Origin: Sycobia sp. Sy_11 | Taxonomy: Eukaryota; Arthropoda; Insecta; Hymenoptera; Epichrysomallidae | Direction: 5' to 3' | Assembly (NCBI GenBank): GCA_018907035.1 | Contig: JACCIC010000214.1 | Location: forward strand, 124,001 to 188,000 | Length of the DNA: 64,000 bases | Shown here: one piece after another, positions 25,701 through 39,841 of the stretch | Layout: each line of letters begins with the position of its first letter | Numbering within the stretch: position 1 is the stretch's first letter | Program-made: the position numbers and the translations under genes | The notes under the pieces: generated by a model | What the model was told of the DNA's origin: nothing | The model's input: only the letters and a program-made list of their open reading frames with translations | Database searches by the model: none

Positions 25701-28700
25701 TATAATTTCACTGATATAAAAACGAAATTATTTAAAAAACGATGACCAGTCACTCGTTGTAATTGTAATTTCGAAAAGTCCGAAATTGACGGACAAAAAT
25801 AATAATAAACCAGTAAGATTTAATTATTTTATGCATGTGAGGCCAGAGAAAGAAGCTATTATACTTGAAGAATTAATTAATCGCATTTCTGATTAATTTT
25901 AAGAAGGTAATTACGACAATGTATCTTTGAAGTAATTAGGTCACGAATGGTAAAAATGTATGCAAATCGCTTAAATACAGTCACTGCAACGAATCCCATA
26001 GTAAAATTTCGTAATGGACGATACGCGTTACATAATTAATGGCGGGTTAATAATAAATCGCATATCGGGTTTATGAATTCTTCGTTATTTTAGCGATTAA
26101 TGTATTCTCCATTGCTGTAACCGGACTCGTATAAATACAAACTCGGTAGCTCGACAATTCGTTCTAAACACCCGGTGTGTTTGGTGAATTCGAGCCCACT
26201 GAATCCTCCAGAGATCTGAGTTCGTATTACCGAACTACATATACGCACCACCAGAGAATCACCCAATGACCGCAATTGCCGAGTCGCTGAAATCTATACC
26301 GAAGTTTCGGTTACACATACACGTCCGTTACACCCAACCTCGGTAACTTTCTGTATGAATGACGATCTCTCTTTTTCTCTCTCTTTCTGGTATGCACAGC
26401 ATGTATTGAGAAACAATAATACACGCTTCAAATTTTCATTATATTTTTTGCGCTGACTAAACATATTCTCCCTATTTATGCCATCTGTTTTTGCCGGCGC
26501 GTCAGTTGACACACAGTGGACAATCGATGGTCTATTTATTTATCGGGCGCCTGGTCTCATAGCCATTGAGATAACGGTGATTTGCCGCATTGTAAAAATA
26601 CGCCAGTGATAAATTGAACTAAACATGAATTACATACCTATCATATGTTCTGTAAAAAAATACAGGATTGGTCACTAAATGCATACTCCTTAATTTTTAA
26701 GTTTTCAGGAATGGGGCGTCTGTCCACACGCGCACTTTACTACTTATAAGGATATTTCAGTTTTTCTTAGCATCACGTGTATTAGTAAAATATTTCATTC
26801 TCTCTTCATTATTAGGTTTTTCGATAAATTTTTTAAAGTTTTTAAAAATGTTTGCCACTGCCTTATATAAAATATGTTTTACTGCATTTTTCACCGCGAA
26901 TAACAAATAATCACGTTAAATTTCTGCTTTTGAGGTTCGAGTCGTAAAGAGATCATTTATTATGTTAATGCTTGTGCAGTTTGACTTGAAAGGAAACGTA
27001 AATAATAAAGTGGCGGCAAACTTTGGCATAAAAGTAAATAAAATTTGTTTTTATTCTTTTGAACTAATTTTTTATAACAAAGGCTTATGCTTTCAAATGG
27101 TATTTTATCACTGTGGAGAGGTCAAAGGTCGTATGGAATGGATCAATTGTTCGACGATTTTCTAAACGTCATTGAATTTTTATAATGGTCTCGAAAGGTA
27201 CCGATCATAAACTTGATCCAATTATACAAAATTATTAATTTTCGAAAAAATGGAGTCATCATAAATCTTTTCAGCATTTAGATAATATTCCAGAAATATA
27301 TAGTAAATATTATCAAAAATTCAAACTATTTTTTAATCAATATTGAGCCCGGATCATCACTGACGAAATTCCAGACATACATATATGTATATATACAGCA
27401 AATAAAATTTTCTCAAGTATGTATGGATTTTTTGTCTTGAAAATTTAAGAGCGTTCTTGACACTAAAACTATCGAAAATGCAATGTTTAATATTACCGTG
27501 GAAGCTATTGCTATGTTTCTGCTACATCCATACAATTTCTACACCTGTATATACATACTCTGGCGCTCAAAGCTACATTCAAAGCAGTGTTCAATTTTCA
27601 ATTTGAACAAAAAAACAATTAATCAAAAAATTATCAAGAATAATAATAAAAAAAAAACTGTCAAATAAATTTACACTTCGTCGTAAACTATTGTTTACAA
27701 AAAAAAAAAAAAATAATTTTAATAATAATAAAGTCTCAGTTACCCATTGTGAATCGCATTTATAACGGTAATTTAGCGTTTGCCCGTACGCGTATCCCCT
27801 TCCCCCCTTGCGCGGTACCACGTTCGTTAATAAATCACACGCATCGTCGATTGCTAAGCGATCCTCGTTATGGACGCGACTGTTTATATTTACACGGCAA
27901 TTGCGGTCATCGGCCCAGCGAAGTCCGTTAATCGAGGAAACAATGCGGGAGACCCGCGGGCGTGATTCGCTGCATTCCATATTATATATATATATACGGC
28001 CCTGTGTTTTTGTTTACCCGCGTGCGATATCGGCACTGGGCAGTGATGCAAATCGTAAATATTGCAATTAGTGCTGTTCGACCGATCAATTCGTCCTTTC
28101 GCACTTTTTTTAGGAAAAGTTTTTATCGCGTGTATTTAAAATGAAAAAAAAAGTTCTCACAGAAAAAGTATTTGTTTTATTATTTTTTTTATTTGTTTAG
28201 ACAATAGTTAGTAATTTCAGTTCGTATATTTTTCCAATAATAAGATCTGGTATCAAAGCTTATTGGAATAACGTAAAAAAATCCATCGTTATTTTTCTTC
28301 AAATTCTATCATTAATTTTACTATATAGAAATGAATTATTGGTGGGACAAGAAAAAAAAATTTCCGTCTACATTCTAAAGTTAACATGGGCAATATGGAG
28401 TTTAAAAAACCATAACTGTATGACCACCTCTTATTGTCGGTATCTCATGGCTTTAAAAGTGAAAGTACTCTTGAATGTATTTATATTTCGTTACCAATAG
28501 GCCAATTATAACTAATAATAATTCACACTTAGATAAAAATGAAAAATATTACTCAATAGTAGATTGAACTTTAATATTTCATATTATCTCAAAATCAAGA
28601 TGGCTAAAAGTCGAACAATATACTGCGTTATATTACTTTTCTTTTCAAGCTTAGAATTTTCAAAATTGCTAATGATTTTCTTTTTTTGAAAATTCCGATA

Positions 28701-28959
28701 CGATTTGTTGGTCGCCTTATCGGTCCATTGATATTCTTGTACTACACACATATATTTCTCGTAAATTAGTTCGATAACTTGTATAAGTTTTTTTTTTTAT
28801 TTTAATCGGTAAATATTACTTATCCATTCCCTGATCTTTCTAAATAACTCGATAGAATTTGACAGTTTCGCAGATACTTTAATACCGTTGCATTTGAATT
28901 CGCCCTGATTCTTTCGGAAAAGTAGGCGAAAATCCTTCGCAACGGCAAATCGGTATATC
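22741..28959. other. gene-free, mainly AT-rich DNA
   Basis: No exon, RNA gene or mobile element is recognised. Moderately GC-rich patches occur at about 24340-24440, 26100-26290 and 27780-28060. Homopolymers include poly-A near 27700-27713 and poly-T near 28790-28798. The longest frames (24199-24555 minus, 27591-27980 minus) have no domain signature. Confidence 0.5.
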
Positions 28960-29450
28960 CGATTAAGGCCAACGCAATTATCCCCTGCCTCGCCACCTCC
29001 CGGCCAATTAAGGCATAAAGCAAACGGCGGAGTGGCGCGGCTCCGTGGCAGCGCTTTCAACGCGAGAGGGCGCGTGAGCCCGTCGTTAATAATTTTGCGC
29101 GCCTCGTACGTACCGACTGGCGAATACACGCACGCGCGCGCGTCTATTAAAACAAAAAAAGAAAGAAAAATGCCCGCGCCCGCAATAACGCGCTGCCTCT
29201 GTGCGCGGCTCGTGTAAATCTTTCCGGTTTAACGATCGCGCTGTGCAGCGACGCGGCCGCGCGGCGAGGAGTCTCGGGGAGAATACGTAAGTTGGTGGGC
29301 GAGCGGAGGCCGCAGCGCCACCGTTGTCGGACCTGTAGTCGCGAGCCTGCACGCAGTTCCGGGAGATAACGCGCCTGAGCGCGAGGCTCGAGTCGGATTT
29401 TTCGCAAGCTTCGCGTTTTCCTTTCCATTTGCGTTTAATCCGTTCTCGGA
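28960..29450. promoter_or_regulatory. CpG-rich island
   Basis: A dense CG block, about 4.7 kb upstream of the first recognised Trpgamma exon, with overlapping low-complexity frames on both strands. It is one of the two nearest upstream islands and therefore a candidate for a promoter or upstream exon of that gene. I could not find a convincing start codon plus donor site. Confidence 0.3.
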
Positions 29451-29798
29451 TCAACCTTTAGAAACATTTAATTTCGAAAATCTGCCCCCGGAAGATAGAG
29501 TTATTAATAATAAAAGGGGTTGTTGATAAGTTATTACTCTGTTTCTTACAATGGCAGTAATAAAAAAATCAACTTATGCACGGTATCATATACGACTGAT
29601 ATTATACCAATAATATAATATAAAATTAATCGTGCGTAAGAGTAATGTAAGTCATTTTAGGAAGTCTAGGGTGGCGAAGTCGTGATGACGTTGGTACCGC
29701 TAATACTGTCGTTGCAGGACGTCTACCTCAAATCCTCTTAATAGAAACGCCTGCAGACTACAACAAAAGTTGCAGAACAAGAAATTGAACTTTAGACT

Positions 29799-29804
<6 letters not shown>

Positions 29805-29862
<58 letters not shown>
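29805..29862. repeat. (CT)n microsatellite
   Basis: A pure CT dinucleotide run of about 58 bp. Confidence 0.95.
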
Positions 29863-29866
<4 letters not shown>

Positions 29867-31309
29867 TGGACAAAAAGTTATGTTTATGATTTTATTCTTT
29901 ATTTAGGACAACTATATATATTCGTCCAAGTAAGGTTCTTTCTAGACTTTTCATTGAGAGGTAATAAAAACATGATAACCTATATTAGTAAATAAACACT
30001 GAGAAGGAGAGGCGGTCATCGTATGGACGACGGATTCGATACACTTTGGGCAACGTAACTCCGATTACCTTTCAAACGAGCCCTGCATAGTTTTCGGACT
30101 TAACGTTCTCCCATTGATCGGCTGTACGTCGGTCCCTTGCCAACAGTTATAGTACTTACATTTAATTGCATTGTACATACTTTATAGCTAGAAATATTTT
30201 TTCTTAACCGCTACTTTTTTCATCAAATTCGACGAAAGAATAACGGTTCGAATAAAAAAGTTCTAATTGGCGTATTATTTTTTATTGAAGTGAACAATTA
30301 GTCGAAATATAGGTTTGTTGGAACTTTTTGCGTGGAATTTTTCTGTTTATTTTTTTGCTTTTTCTTTAAAAAATCTAAACTTGACGAGCCAATTTAAATA
30401 TTGAAAAATACAATAATTGTAAGCAACAAAGTACGATATATCAAGAATGGCAGAGACTTACCTCGCTTTGGAAAAAAATTCGACGCTCCCGTATCGTGGC
30501 TCTCTCCTTGCTGGTACTTTTTCACCGTTTCGTCCACTGCAGCAGATTGTACAGCGATCGATCGAACATACTACGTAAGAAAAAAAATCCAAAAAATTTT
30601 ACATATTATTTTTCAGAATTACTTGCCCTGACGGATTTACAGCCCATGTGCTCCTCGTCGCGCGATGGTTAGTAAATTTGCAATCTTTCCCGTATTCGTC
30701 ACGCTTAAATATCCCGTTTCATCCACTTTAACGGGGGCGCCGAGCATTAGATCGCCAAAAATTTTATTGACTGCAGTGAACGCTTCGTCGTAGCTTTACG
30801 ATCTTATACGTACATACGCGGTGCATGCGCGCGCATACGAGAAGTCGGGCACTGGCATTAACGTCACTTTACGCCCTTCCCTCGCGTAATCACATGTATT
30901 TTATGAATCTCGTATAAGCGGTTAAGTCATCAATTTCTCGGCCCGTTTCGTTGCCCCGTCGAAATTCAAAAAGCGCCCACAGAGTAATGAATTTTCCACC
31001 CTTTCGACTTTCGACATTATCAATATAAGGTGTTATAATACTAAATCATTTGATCTCTTATAGTGAATAGTCGATCGTATTGATTAATGAAAGAAAGTGG
31101 CCAAATTGTGAGAAACTAGCCAGTCCGAAACGAAGATCCGTGAAAAAAATTAATCACCGATAAGCAGCAGATTACAGAACACGTTGATATACATGATGAC
31201 GAATCTAATAGCAGTGCGTAACCCTCGTTAATCTTGCGAATATCATTAATTTTTAACTTTTCTCCTTTTCACTAGTCTTTTTAACTATTAATTTTTAACA
31301 TTTTTTTTT

Positions 31310-31870
31310 TACTATTCTTCGCCCACCTCCTCGGCCTTCCTCTCGCCACGGTACAGGGCGACGCGTGAACAAATTTTACGATTACACGCGCGTGGTGGAG
31401 GGGGACGCGCGCCATGGACGGCAAGCCATTGCATTCGCCGCAGAGGCGGGCGGCCTTTGGCCGGCGGGTCGCGCGCGTCCCTCCCCGAATGCGAAATCGC
31501 GCGCCGGGCGGAGGATGCGCCTTTTTTCCTTTCTCGCGACCGAACCTGGTCCGTACGGGCGGAGCGCGACGGTATTATCCGCGTCGTCGGTCGTACTCTT
31601 TGCTTTCCCCCTCGGAGTCCGAGCTCCGGCGACTTCGCCTCGATGCCCAGTGCACATTTTCGCGTTGAGCCGGAATGGAGAGGGACGCTTGGAATATATA
31701 TATATATACATATGCACGGAATTCCGTTTGTTTTTTTTTTCATTCGGTCGGTCCCGACGAGCCGCTGTGCCCCCCCCTCCCCCGGGTAAATTTACTCGCT
31801 GCATTTTAATGACATTTGTTTTATCCGGATTTCCATAAATCCCCTCTTCCCGACTCCGAGATTTATACGT
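31310..31870. promoter_or_regulatory. CpG-rich island nearest the first Trpgamma exon
   Basis: This CG-dense block lies about 2.3 kb upstream of the exon at 34121. It contains an ATG in good context (GCGCGCCATGG at about 31407-31417) opening a frame to 31668, and a plausible donor, CCCGG followed by GTAAAT, at 31785-31790. However, several overlapping frames on both strands exist, all Arg/Pro/Ser-rich, and the frame from that ATG stops before the donor. I therefore cannot call a coding exon. It remains the best-placed candidate for the gene's promoter or 5' UTR exon. Confidence 0.3.
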
Positions 31871-34120
31871 CGGCGCGCAGGATACAGCGTATCTTGATCC
31901 TATGACGCGTAATTAGAATCCTTTTACTCTGGAATAAATCCCGCGTGGCCGGGGAGGGGGGTGGTGAGGAGGGCAAATTGATGACACATTTTTCTGCTGA
32001 TATGTATGTATCAATCTTTGAAATAAATCGGAACAAATCATAAAGTGTAATAAACCTGTCGCAATCTAATATGGACATTTTGTTATCTATATATATATAT
32101 AATGTAACTGCAGTGTATACGTATAATATATCTGTATTGACGGACTATAAAAAATCCACAACGGTGAAACATAAAAAAAAAGAAGAAAAAAAATTACCTC
32201 ACGTTGTCCGCTGTTTTTATGGATAACTTTCAAAATACAAATAAATGCATTGACATCAACGTGGGATTGCATTTATAACTGAGGTTGTAGATAATCTATT
32301 CATTGAAGTACAATTGTGTAATATTAATGATTTAAAAAACAATCGAATTTTTATACATATCCTATACAGATCCTATACATCATCATTTTAATACAGATTG
32401 TAATATGATATTATATACTATATATGCTTGAGAATACTATTTCATTATTATTGATCCAATTAGCTCACTAGGCAAAGATCGCTATATTATTTCATAAAAA
32501 TATGTAACAAAGACTTTTCCCTTGCATTATTTAACTCTTACTGTTAATTCCAGCACTTTTACACTCTGACTTCCTTACTTTTTGAAACAGCGTCGTACCT
32601 TTAATATTCGACCACCTGTCATTTCTCCGGATCCGAAAGTGGTCTAGAACAAAACGTGCAACACTAATTTTTTCTCAGTTATATACAATTTATGTAAATT
32701 ATATAAAAGTATGGCGATTTTATTTATCTTCTAATGTAAAAATATCAGTCTATACAATTTTTATAATATGTCTTCATAGGCAAATAAAAAACATGTCCAT
32801 CTGAAGCATCGTTTTTATAAAACTAATGGAGCGTGATACAACTATCTTACATTATTAAGTCAATTTTACCAACTAGATATAGCGTAACTGTTTAATTACT
32901 TTAACAGATATTCATCACCGTTAAGTCTCTTTACCAAAGTATCATCAGTTAAAATTCCTATTGCCTCGATAGGTCAAATAATTGTTTTAAACGTTCATGT
33001 TCATAAATTACGTTGATATATACCAGTAAGCATGTTTTTTTAAATTGATTTTTTAAAACACTATGAAACCGATAAGTATGTATTTATGAATTTTTTTTTT
33101 TGAAAAATTCGCCCCCGAATAAAAAAATCAGGTCCCGCATTGATAATAGTTTAATGTTTGGATCCTCCAATCCTATTAAAGACGAATATCAAATTTAATA
33201 TGGATATTTCGTGAGCAATAATTACAGAAAGCAGTAAAATTTCCATTCATATAGACCTTTTTACTTGTACGATTCTGCGGGCAGTTAATATCGATCGTTT
33301 AAACGTTCATTGGCGCTTTCTATTCCAAAAATTAATATATCAATAAACGTTCCTCACACTTTAACGACCGACAACTTATTTCTAAAACACAAAGAGCCCA
33401 TTAATATTATTTACAATTATCTATTGAGACAAATTTTTTCGTAAAAGTTATTACAAAAAATCTCTCAATATCTCGTCGCGTATTTTTATATTGCTTTAGT
33501 ACAGATGATATTATAACATCCGAATGAGCTTTTTAAGGCAAGCGTGATTTATTAAAAAATCGACAAAGTAGAATTTTAAAAATACTGACGATAATTATAA
33601 TACTAATTTACAACGACAGATTCTCAATTTAAATCGGACAGTTTTATTACAATCTTGGCTTATCGTTATATTATCATTGGCAACAATATAACTTCATTTC
33701 AGTAACAATATTATAGAAACGAATAAAACAGTACTATTGCTGAAACAGGAAATTGCAATAAATTATCTGAAAAATTCGAAATGGACAATAAAAAGAAAAT
33801 AATTAAAAAAAAAAACAAGTTAAAAGAATGGATATTGAAAATTAATACAGATTCATTTGGATGTGTTAAAAATCCACAATTAATTTTCGAATTATCATTT
33901 TTGTATGTTATCTTCATTGTAATTCAATAAGCTTATTTATACCGAGGAAGAAAGGCAGTCTATGACCTCTATTGGATTGATAACCATGTCGGAATATAGT
34001 TCTAATCCGACATTAGCGACCAATTGCATTTTCTGTTAAATAAAAACATAAATAAATAATACAGATATATATTTCACAATAAAAACTCGTCCAACGTTTA
34101 ATACTTTCTCTCCCATTCAG
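31871..34120. other. AT-rich DNA ending in a 3' splice acceptor
   Basis: This is probably the 3' part of an upstream intron, because it ends in a pyrimidine-rich tract (about 34104-34118) and the acceptor CAG at 34118-34120. Reading back in the exon's frame meets a TAA at 34099-34101 with no ATG between, so the coding sequence must continue in a spliced upstream exon. No other feature is seen. Confidence 0.6.
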
Positions 34121-34244
34121 AGAGCGCGGGCGAAGATGAGGATCAGTTCGCCAGGGGCTCGGGATCCCCTGGTGGCGGAAGCGCCGACGAAGGAAGCGCG
34201 GAGCCAGCGGCGAGCATTGCCGTGCCAACGCAGGCCCCGGGCTT

Positions 34245-34277
<33 letters not shown>

Positions 34278-34506
34278 GGCGCATCTGAGGATGGCGGTTA
34301 ACCCGCGGCCCCGGGGCTTCCTGTCCGGGGTCGCGCGCCCGCAGCAGCATCAACAGCAGCAGCAGCAGCAGCAGCAAATGGCGCAGCCGACCCACGTCAA
34401 CTTCGATCCGGAGGCGCCGCCCGCGACGATGAACTACTACGTGTCGCCGCCGCCCTCCCAGCAGATGAGTCTGCTGGAGAAGCCCGAGATCGACAAGAAG
34501 GTCAAG
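34121..34506 (+). CDS. Trpgamma: Trpgamma (TRPC channel) exon encoding poly-Q N-terminal extension
   Basis: Internal coding exon of 386 nt: two bases completing a split codon, then 128 codons ending in phase 0. The acceptor is TCCCATTCAG and the donor AAG|GTGGGT. The translation starts SAGEDEDQFARGSGS, continues Gly/Ser/Ala-rich, has ten consecutive Gln (34246-34275), a basic stretch with RMAVNPRPRGFLSG, a second Gln tract interrupted by His (34342-34377), then MNYYVSPPPSQQMSLLEKPE and IDKKVK. The second half is not low complexity and joins in phase to the conserved exon at 56370. It should form the disordered cytoplasmic N-terminus of the channel, ahead of the ankyrin repeats. The start codon lies upstream in an unidentified exon. 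The sequence is far more GC-rich than its flanks. Assignment to this gene rests on strand, splice phase and composition. Confidence 0.8.
34246..34377 (+). repeat. two coding CAG (poly-Q) tracts
   Basis: 34246-34275 is ten pure CAG codons. 34342-34377 is twelve codons, all CAG except one CAT (His) and two CAA. The CAG purity suggests the lengths could vary between alleles. The opposite strand reads as poly-Leu in one frame, which is a shadow only. Confidence 0.9.
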
Positions 34507-37500
34507 GTGGGTGTAATTGAATATCTTGCGGAGCGTTGAAGAGTACTATGATGAATTGGCTTTGAATCGTTGTTATCACTCGCTTTTTTCCCATTACGAT
34601 TACAGATAGCTATGTTGCGCGTAATAAAAATGAAATTTGGGTAAGTGGTTCATTTTCAATGTAGACGAGGGTGTATGCGATTGTTGTTATATTTTACGGA
34701 AAAACGGGCATTATTAAAATCATTTGACTTTCTACTTTAAGACTCAGAATTGCTGTTCTCTTTGTTCTTGTCTAATAGAAAACTTCCATAATATCAGTTA
34801 TCTGTTAGTGCATTCAAATTATCTATATGCATATAGCCACCTAAACTCTGTTCCAGTCGAAGTTTTCTTCCATAGCAAATTATCTTTAAAGCAATTTTAG
34901 TTACGGTATTACAAATAAGTATTTTTGAAAGTAATATCTGTTCTATAATGAAATCTATTGAATTTATGTACTTTCTTAAAAGTTAAGGTTTTTACATTGT
35001 ACTTGGACACAAATTATGAAACATTGATACATCTTCTTTAGTATGGTCAGATACTGGTACATATGTCGTCCTTGATATTTTTTTTAGTTATTCATGCTTT
35101 CAATAACAATACAATTTGTTAAGTGAATTTTACCTATTAATATTGTCAATTAACAGATAATAAATGTATAGTACGTAGAAATTTCAAGATTCAAACTCTT
35201 TCTAATCTTCAGAATATAACAATGTCATTTTAAGATAGCCAATTATGTGCATGCTTACTTTATCATCGGGAGACGATTAAAAATATTTTCAATTGCCAAA
35301 ATGACAGCTTCTTTTTTATTACAATCGATTCTATTATATTCCAGACCAGATAGCTATTAAAATGGAGCAAAATCTAAAAAAATTAAAGCATTTTAATTTA
35401 TTTAACAATTAAATTCTGCAACCTTGTGATGCAGACTGAATACAATACACAAACACGTGCAAGCCGAAGCTCCAGAGGGAACAAAGGCAATAAACTGCAA
35501 TTTCCGTTGACGAGGGTTAATGCCGGCGATGCTATGCTAACGGTTACGCGCCCCTTGGTCTATGGTGCGCATAAATTAAACTGTTTTGTAATTTTAAATT
35601 AGGAATAAAGATGTAGCAAAACTCAATTCTCGCGGCGAAAAGTAACACTCGTCGTGAAGACGAGAATTAGCTAATTTCGACTTAAATGCCCAAGATCGAT
35701 CTAAATGATGAAATGCTTTTTGTAGTATTTGGAAATCGATTTTAATATTTTACACATTTTACTGTACTAATTTTTGCTTTACATTTCTTAAGTATTTTCT
35801 TATAGGCCATAAAGGTTTTAATCGATGCTATCTAATACTTATGGAAAAACTTGAATTTAATTATAGTTTTAAATGTATTCATTAGCTCCAGAAATAATTC
35901 AGCATCTACATATATAATTGAATTATATCATTGGCGAAATTTTGACGATCACTTTCAAGATCGGTCTTCAAGTTAAAAGTTCTTATTGCATTCAACATTA
36001 GTTTCTAAGTTAGCATAACTTTATTTATTATATGTTCAAGTTTACATGAATTTCTTTGTCGACAAGTTCGCGGATATTGAATTTCTTAACGCTTTTTATT
36101 TTAAACGTAAAAAAAAAACGTTTTACCGCAGTTAAAATTTAATATCTAACAATCTGATGAACAGAAATTTTTATTCCTTATTCGTCAGGTTTCCTCGTCT
36201 CATGTGTTTACTATACATATTGAATGAATTGACTGATAAATGAAAGAGATAAAATTATAAAAATATTAGAAAATAAAAAGGCTTGAAACTCTTTACATAA
36301 TAGATTTTAGAAGTAAAACATATAGAAAAATTTATCAGTACCAAATTCTATATGTTGTGTTGGCGGAGCCGAGCGATTATAAAAAAAAAAACATTATTTT
36401 TAATTTTTTTGTTGTATTTAAAAAGTCCAGAATACCCTGAAATGAAACGTGTACGTGCTCGTATAAAACATCTTCGTTATATGTGTCTATGTACAGGGTT
36501 ATATGAAAATACGATTTTTCGGAAAAGAATGAAATGTGCAGAGAGCGCAAGTTATAATATATAGCATTTTAATTCCAAGGCTCCGTGTTCTATTGATTTC
36601 TATTCAACCGAATAAACCCCTTTAACACATTTATAGTCTTTTATTTAATCTTTTATATTCTCACGAGTAAAGTAATATTGTCCATTTTATGAATGTTGAA
36701 TAATTTTGATTTCTGTCGTGTCAATTTAATTATATTGCGTCAATTAACACCAATGGAAATATACATATGTTTGCATAGAATAATTCATACCAGATCTGTA
36801 CAATGATAAATTGTTATTTCAATTATTCGTACAGATATACAAATTTAGAGTGGAACGACCGAGTACCTTCAATCATTATCGCTCCAACCGCAAAATCGGC
36901 AACTTAGTATGATTTTTCGGCTCTGATGTTAATAAAGAGCTTTTAGGACTGATGTGTAAGTTAACTAATTACTTGGAGAAACTTCCGCCCCTGCTTCGCT
37001 CATGTATAAATTGTGTCTTGAGACGTATAAACAACTCCCTACCAGTGGCGAAATATATTGTAACGCAATGTCCCCACTATATAGAAACATGCATGCGAAT
37101 TTAACTACTAAATGTACAGTTCACATATCTAATTCGTATAAGAAAAAACTCTTCTTACGTATGCTTGTTGCTTCACAGAACAGAGACAAGGAAGCCCTTC
37201 GAAATTGGAAGACAAAAATAAATCGATCACAAAGATACGTCACTGTTCCCCGGACTAAATGTACTTCCAGCCTTTTACAATCGGTCCAGCACGCCCCGTC
37301 AATTGTTTTAGGTCATAAAAATCGTACGTTTTTGTTATAGAGACTTTAAGTATCTTCGCCGCGGTTTCTAAATGATAAAATAACTAGCAAAAAATCACTT
37401 ATTGGAAGCTGCATATCGCAGAAAACTAAGGGTTTAGTCTTTTTTTTTTAGTCTCATTTTTTTCTATTTTTCTCATTGAGATGGAATCAAGATTTAATTA

Positions 37501-38499
37501 TTTATGCTCACTAAAGAATGATTATGTTCTTTAAAATTTTAATAACTAGATGTAAAGGAATTATTCAAAATTTCAATACCTCCCTAGTCTACTAAAACTC
37601 AGTACAATAATTAAACTACTGTATATGAGTATAATTGTCCTTGTACATAAACAAAAGTCCCTAATTCAGTTAAGTTAATATGAAATTAAATCAGCGTAAA
37701 GTACTCCAAATGGCAAATAGTACGAAGAGAAATTCAGATGCTATCCTTAAGAATCGAAGAGAATTATTTGCGGTGAAAAGTTATTACTTCTTTTTTACAG
37801 ACTGTAAAATAGAGAGCACTAACAGAAGGATAACAACGTTAACATCGCCCGTCCAATTTAAAGAAAAGTTCTCGCCGTGAAACTTTCCCACCATCGCCCG
37901 CCTGCTGAACAACTCTATTTCTTTTCCCTTGGTTTTCTTTAGTTTGCCCTCTCGTCTAACTCTATTGGATCCCATACCAATGAATGAGAATGACTACGTA
38001 TTTTTCCACTCGCTCTCACTCGGTTATATCGATTATTTATGGATTTTCTCGTAATACCCTGGAGACAATTATACCATCTCTCGCCTTCTCATTTTTCATT
38101 TTTTTTTTTTTTTATTTCAATCGTTATTGACTTATAAATTATCGAAAAATTTTAACATCGACAAAAAATAAAGGTTTTCCGAAGTGCAATTCAGTGTCAA
38201 GAAACTTGAAACATTTAATATTGGAGTTTATATTAAAGCATATGGAAGTTTTATGTAAAAAAATTACATAACTTTATATTATTGACTTGCTTCGACCTCA
38301 ATAATTTATTAACTTTAATCAATTTTATCAAGTATCATTAAAACATTCAGATATTTATTGAAAAATAGAGTAAATTCTTCGCGTGTAAATTACATCTTAA
38401 TTATACACTGCTCACTGCAGAATTCGCCATCGATTAACGTACAGTATCAAGTTGCTTTCGATGTATTATGACGTAGCGACATAATAGGAATTACCTAGT

Positions 38500-38920
38500 G
38501 GTAAAGCCAGGCCCGATAAAATCCACCTTCTCGTTTTCGAGCTGCATTTCAGCGGCGCGTCCAAACAATGCCGGGGCCAACCGAAGTTATCAGTTTACGA
38601 CTCACCCGCCGCGAAAGAAACTTTCCCAGATGTAACGTCGCGCCGCAGAGAGCGCAGGGAATCGTAAAGCTCGCACTTTTATTTTTATCGCAGTTTTCCA
38701 AAATGTTTTACAGCGCCCGCGTGCCGGATGGCGGGGGCGGGAGAGAGGTGGGTGGAGGAGGAGGAGGAGGGCGACTACATGGAAAATTTTCGAGACGCTC
38801 GGCAAGGTTGACATTTGCCGAATGCTCGAGAGTTTACTCACGATTCCGTGAAACAGACCTCTCGAGAACTGCACGGCGGGTTTCGCGTCGTAAGGCGGCT
38901 GCGTTTTCAGAAATTTAAAT
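38500..38920. other. intronic GC-rich island
   Basis: CG-containing block with a G-rich GGA-repeat stretch near 38730-38770. Overlapping frames on both strands have no domain. It may be regulatory; function unknown. Confidence 0.3.
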
Positions 38921-39792
38921 TAACCCGAGCAAGCCAAAACGTTTACTTTTTACTACTTCGTTATAAGTTTGCATTAAAGATTGTAAGAGTCACTTATGAA
39001 ACAAATTTGCTCGGTGAACTTATACGAAGGCGAGGACGGCTTCGCGTTTGTAAAATCTACGAGCGACCAGAGACTGGAGCGTTATTTTTTTAATTTATAG
39101 CAAGTAGATTTCGGTAATTTATTCATTATAATATTTATTAAATTAAAAAATTGACATTGATCATAAATTTTTATTTCTAATGTTATTTTGTCGTAAAGTT
39201 ATCTTCACATCAAATAGTCAACATTCAACTTTGATTATAGCAAGTCGAAGAATCTGTAATATTGATCAAACATAGTGAAACAATCCAGAAATTCCGAAAC
39301 CCTTCTATAAATTCCAATATTCAGTAATTAAATTGTACGAAATAGCCTTAATTCTGCGTAAGTGGTTAAAAAAAAGAAAATCTAAAATTTTGCCAGAAAA
39401 TCAGGTATACCTTCCAAGTAAAGGAACTAGCACTTAACAACCTTATCGTTGGAAGAAGACCGAAAGTTCTCCGCATGTGAAATATTTCCAACTACAATTC
39501 GAATTATCAGCATTATAATCCAATTTGTATTTATTATTCTGGTCTCTTTGATATGAACTTAAGAGATCTGGAATCTCCCCTGCGCAAGAGAAACCATTTT
39601 AAAATATCCAAAAATGGATTGATGCGAGCTACATTAACATTGGTAAAGTAAGCAATCTTATACCTCGATATTTTCCTATGACAAGTGATTTCTTATATTG
39701 ACCAATTTTAAATATATGATGCGAAAACGCAATAAAATACTAATCGCTGATAAAATACAGAAAAATTAATTAATAGTAAATATTACCATAGC

Positions 39793-39794
<2 letters not shown>

Positions 39795-39839
<45 letters not shown>
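39795..39839. repeat. (AT)n microsatellite
   Basis: A pure AT dinucleotide run of about 45 bp. Confidence 0.95.

Positions 39840-39841
<2 letters not shown>

Noticed and set aside
26090..26290. Minus-strand frame beginning MRSLGDSLVVRI, reminiscent of translations of tRNA-derived SINEs
   Set aside because: I could not place convincing A-box and B-box motifs or an RNA cloverleaf, and no second copy occurs in the window.
26930..26950. GGTTCGAGTC resembling a tRNA B box
   Set aside because: The upstream 50 bp do not give a matching A box or acceptor and anticodon stems.
31407..31668. ATG in strong context opening an 84-codon frame near the Trpgamma exon
   Set aside because: The frame ends in a stop before any good donor site, and its translation is Arg/Pro-rich like the other frames of that island.
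34117..34395. Minus-strand frame with long poly-Leu runs
   Set aside because: It is the antisense shadow of the CAG tracts in the Trpgamma exon.
37002..37340. A 112-codon plus-strand frame inside the large intron
   Set aside because: Composition is not low complexity, but there is no recognisable domain, no splice context and no support from neighbouring frames. Chance is the simpler explanation.
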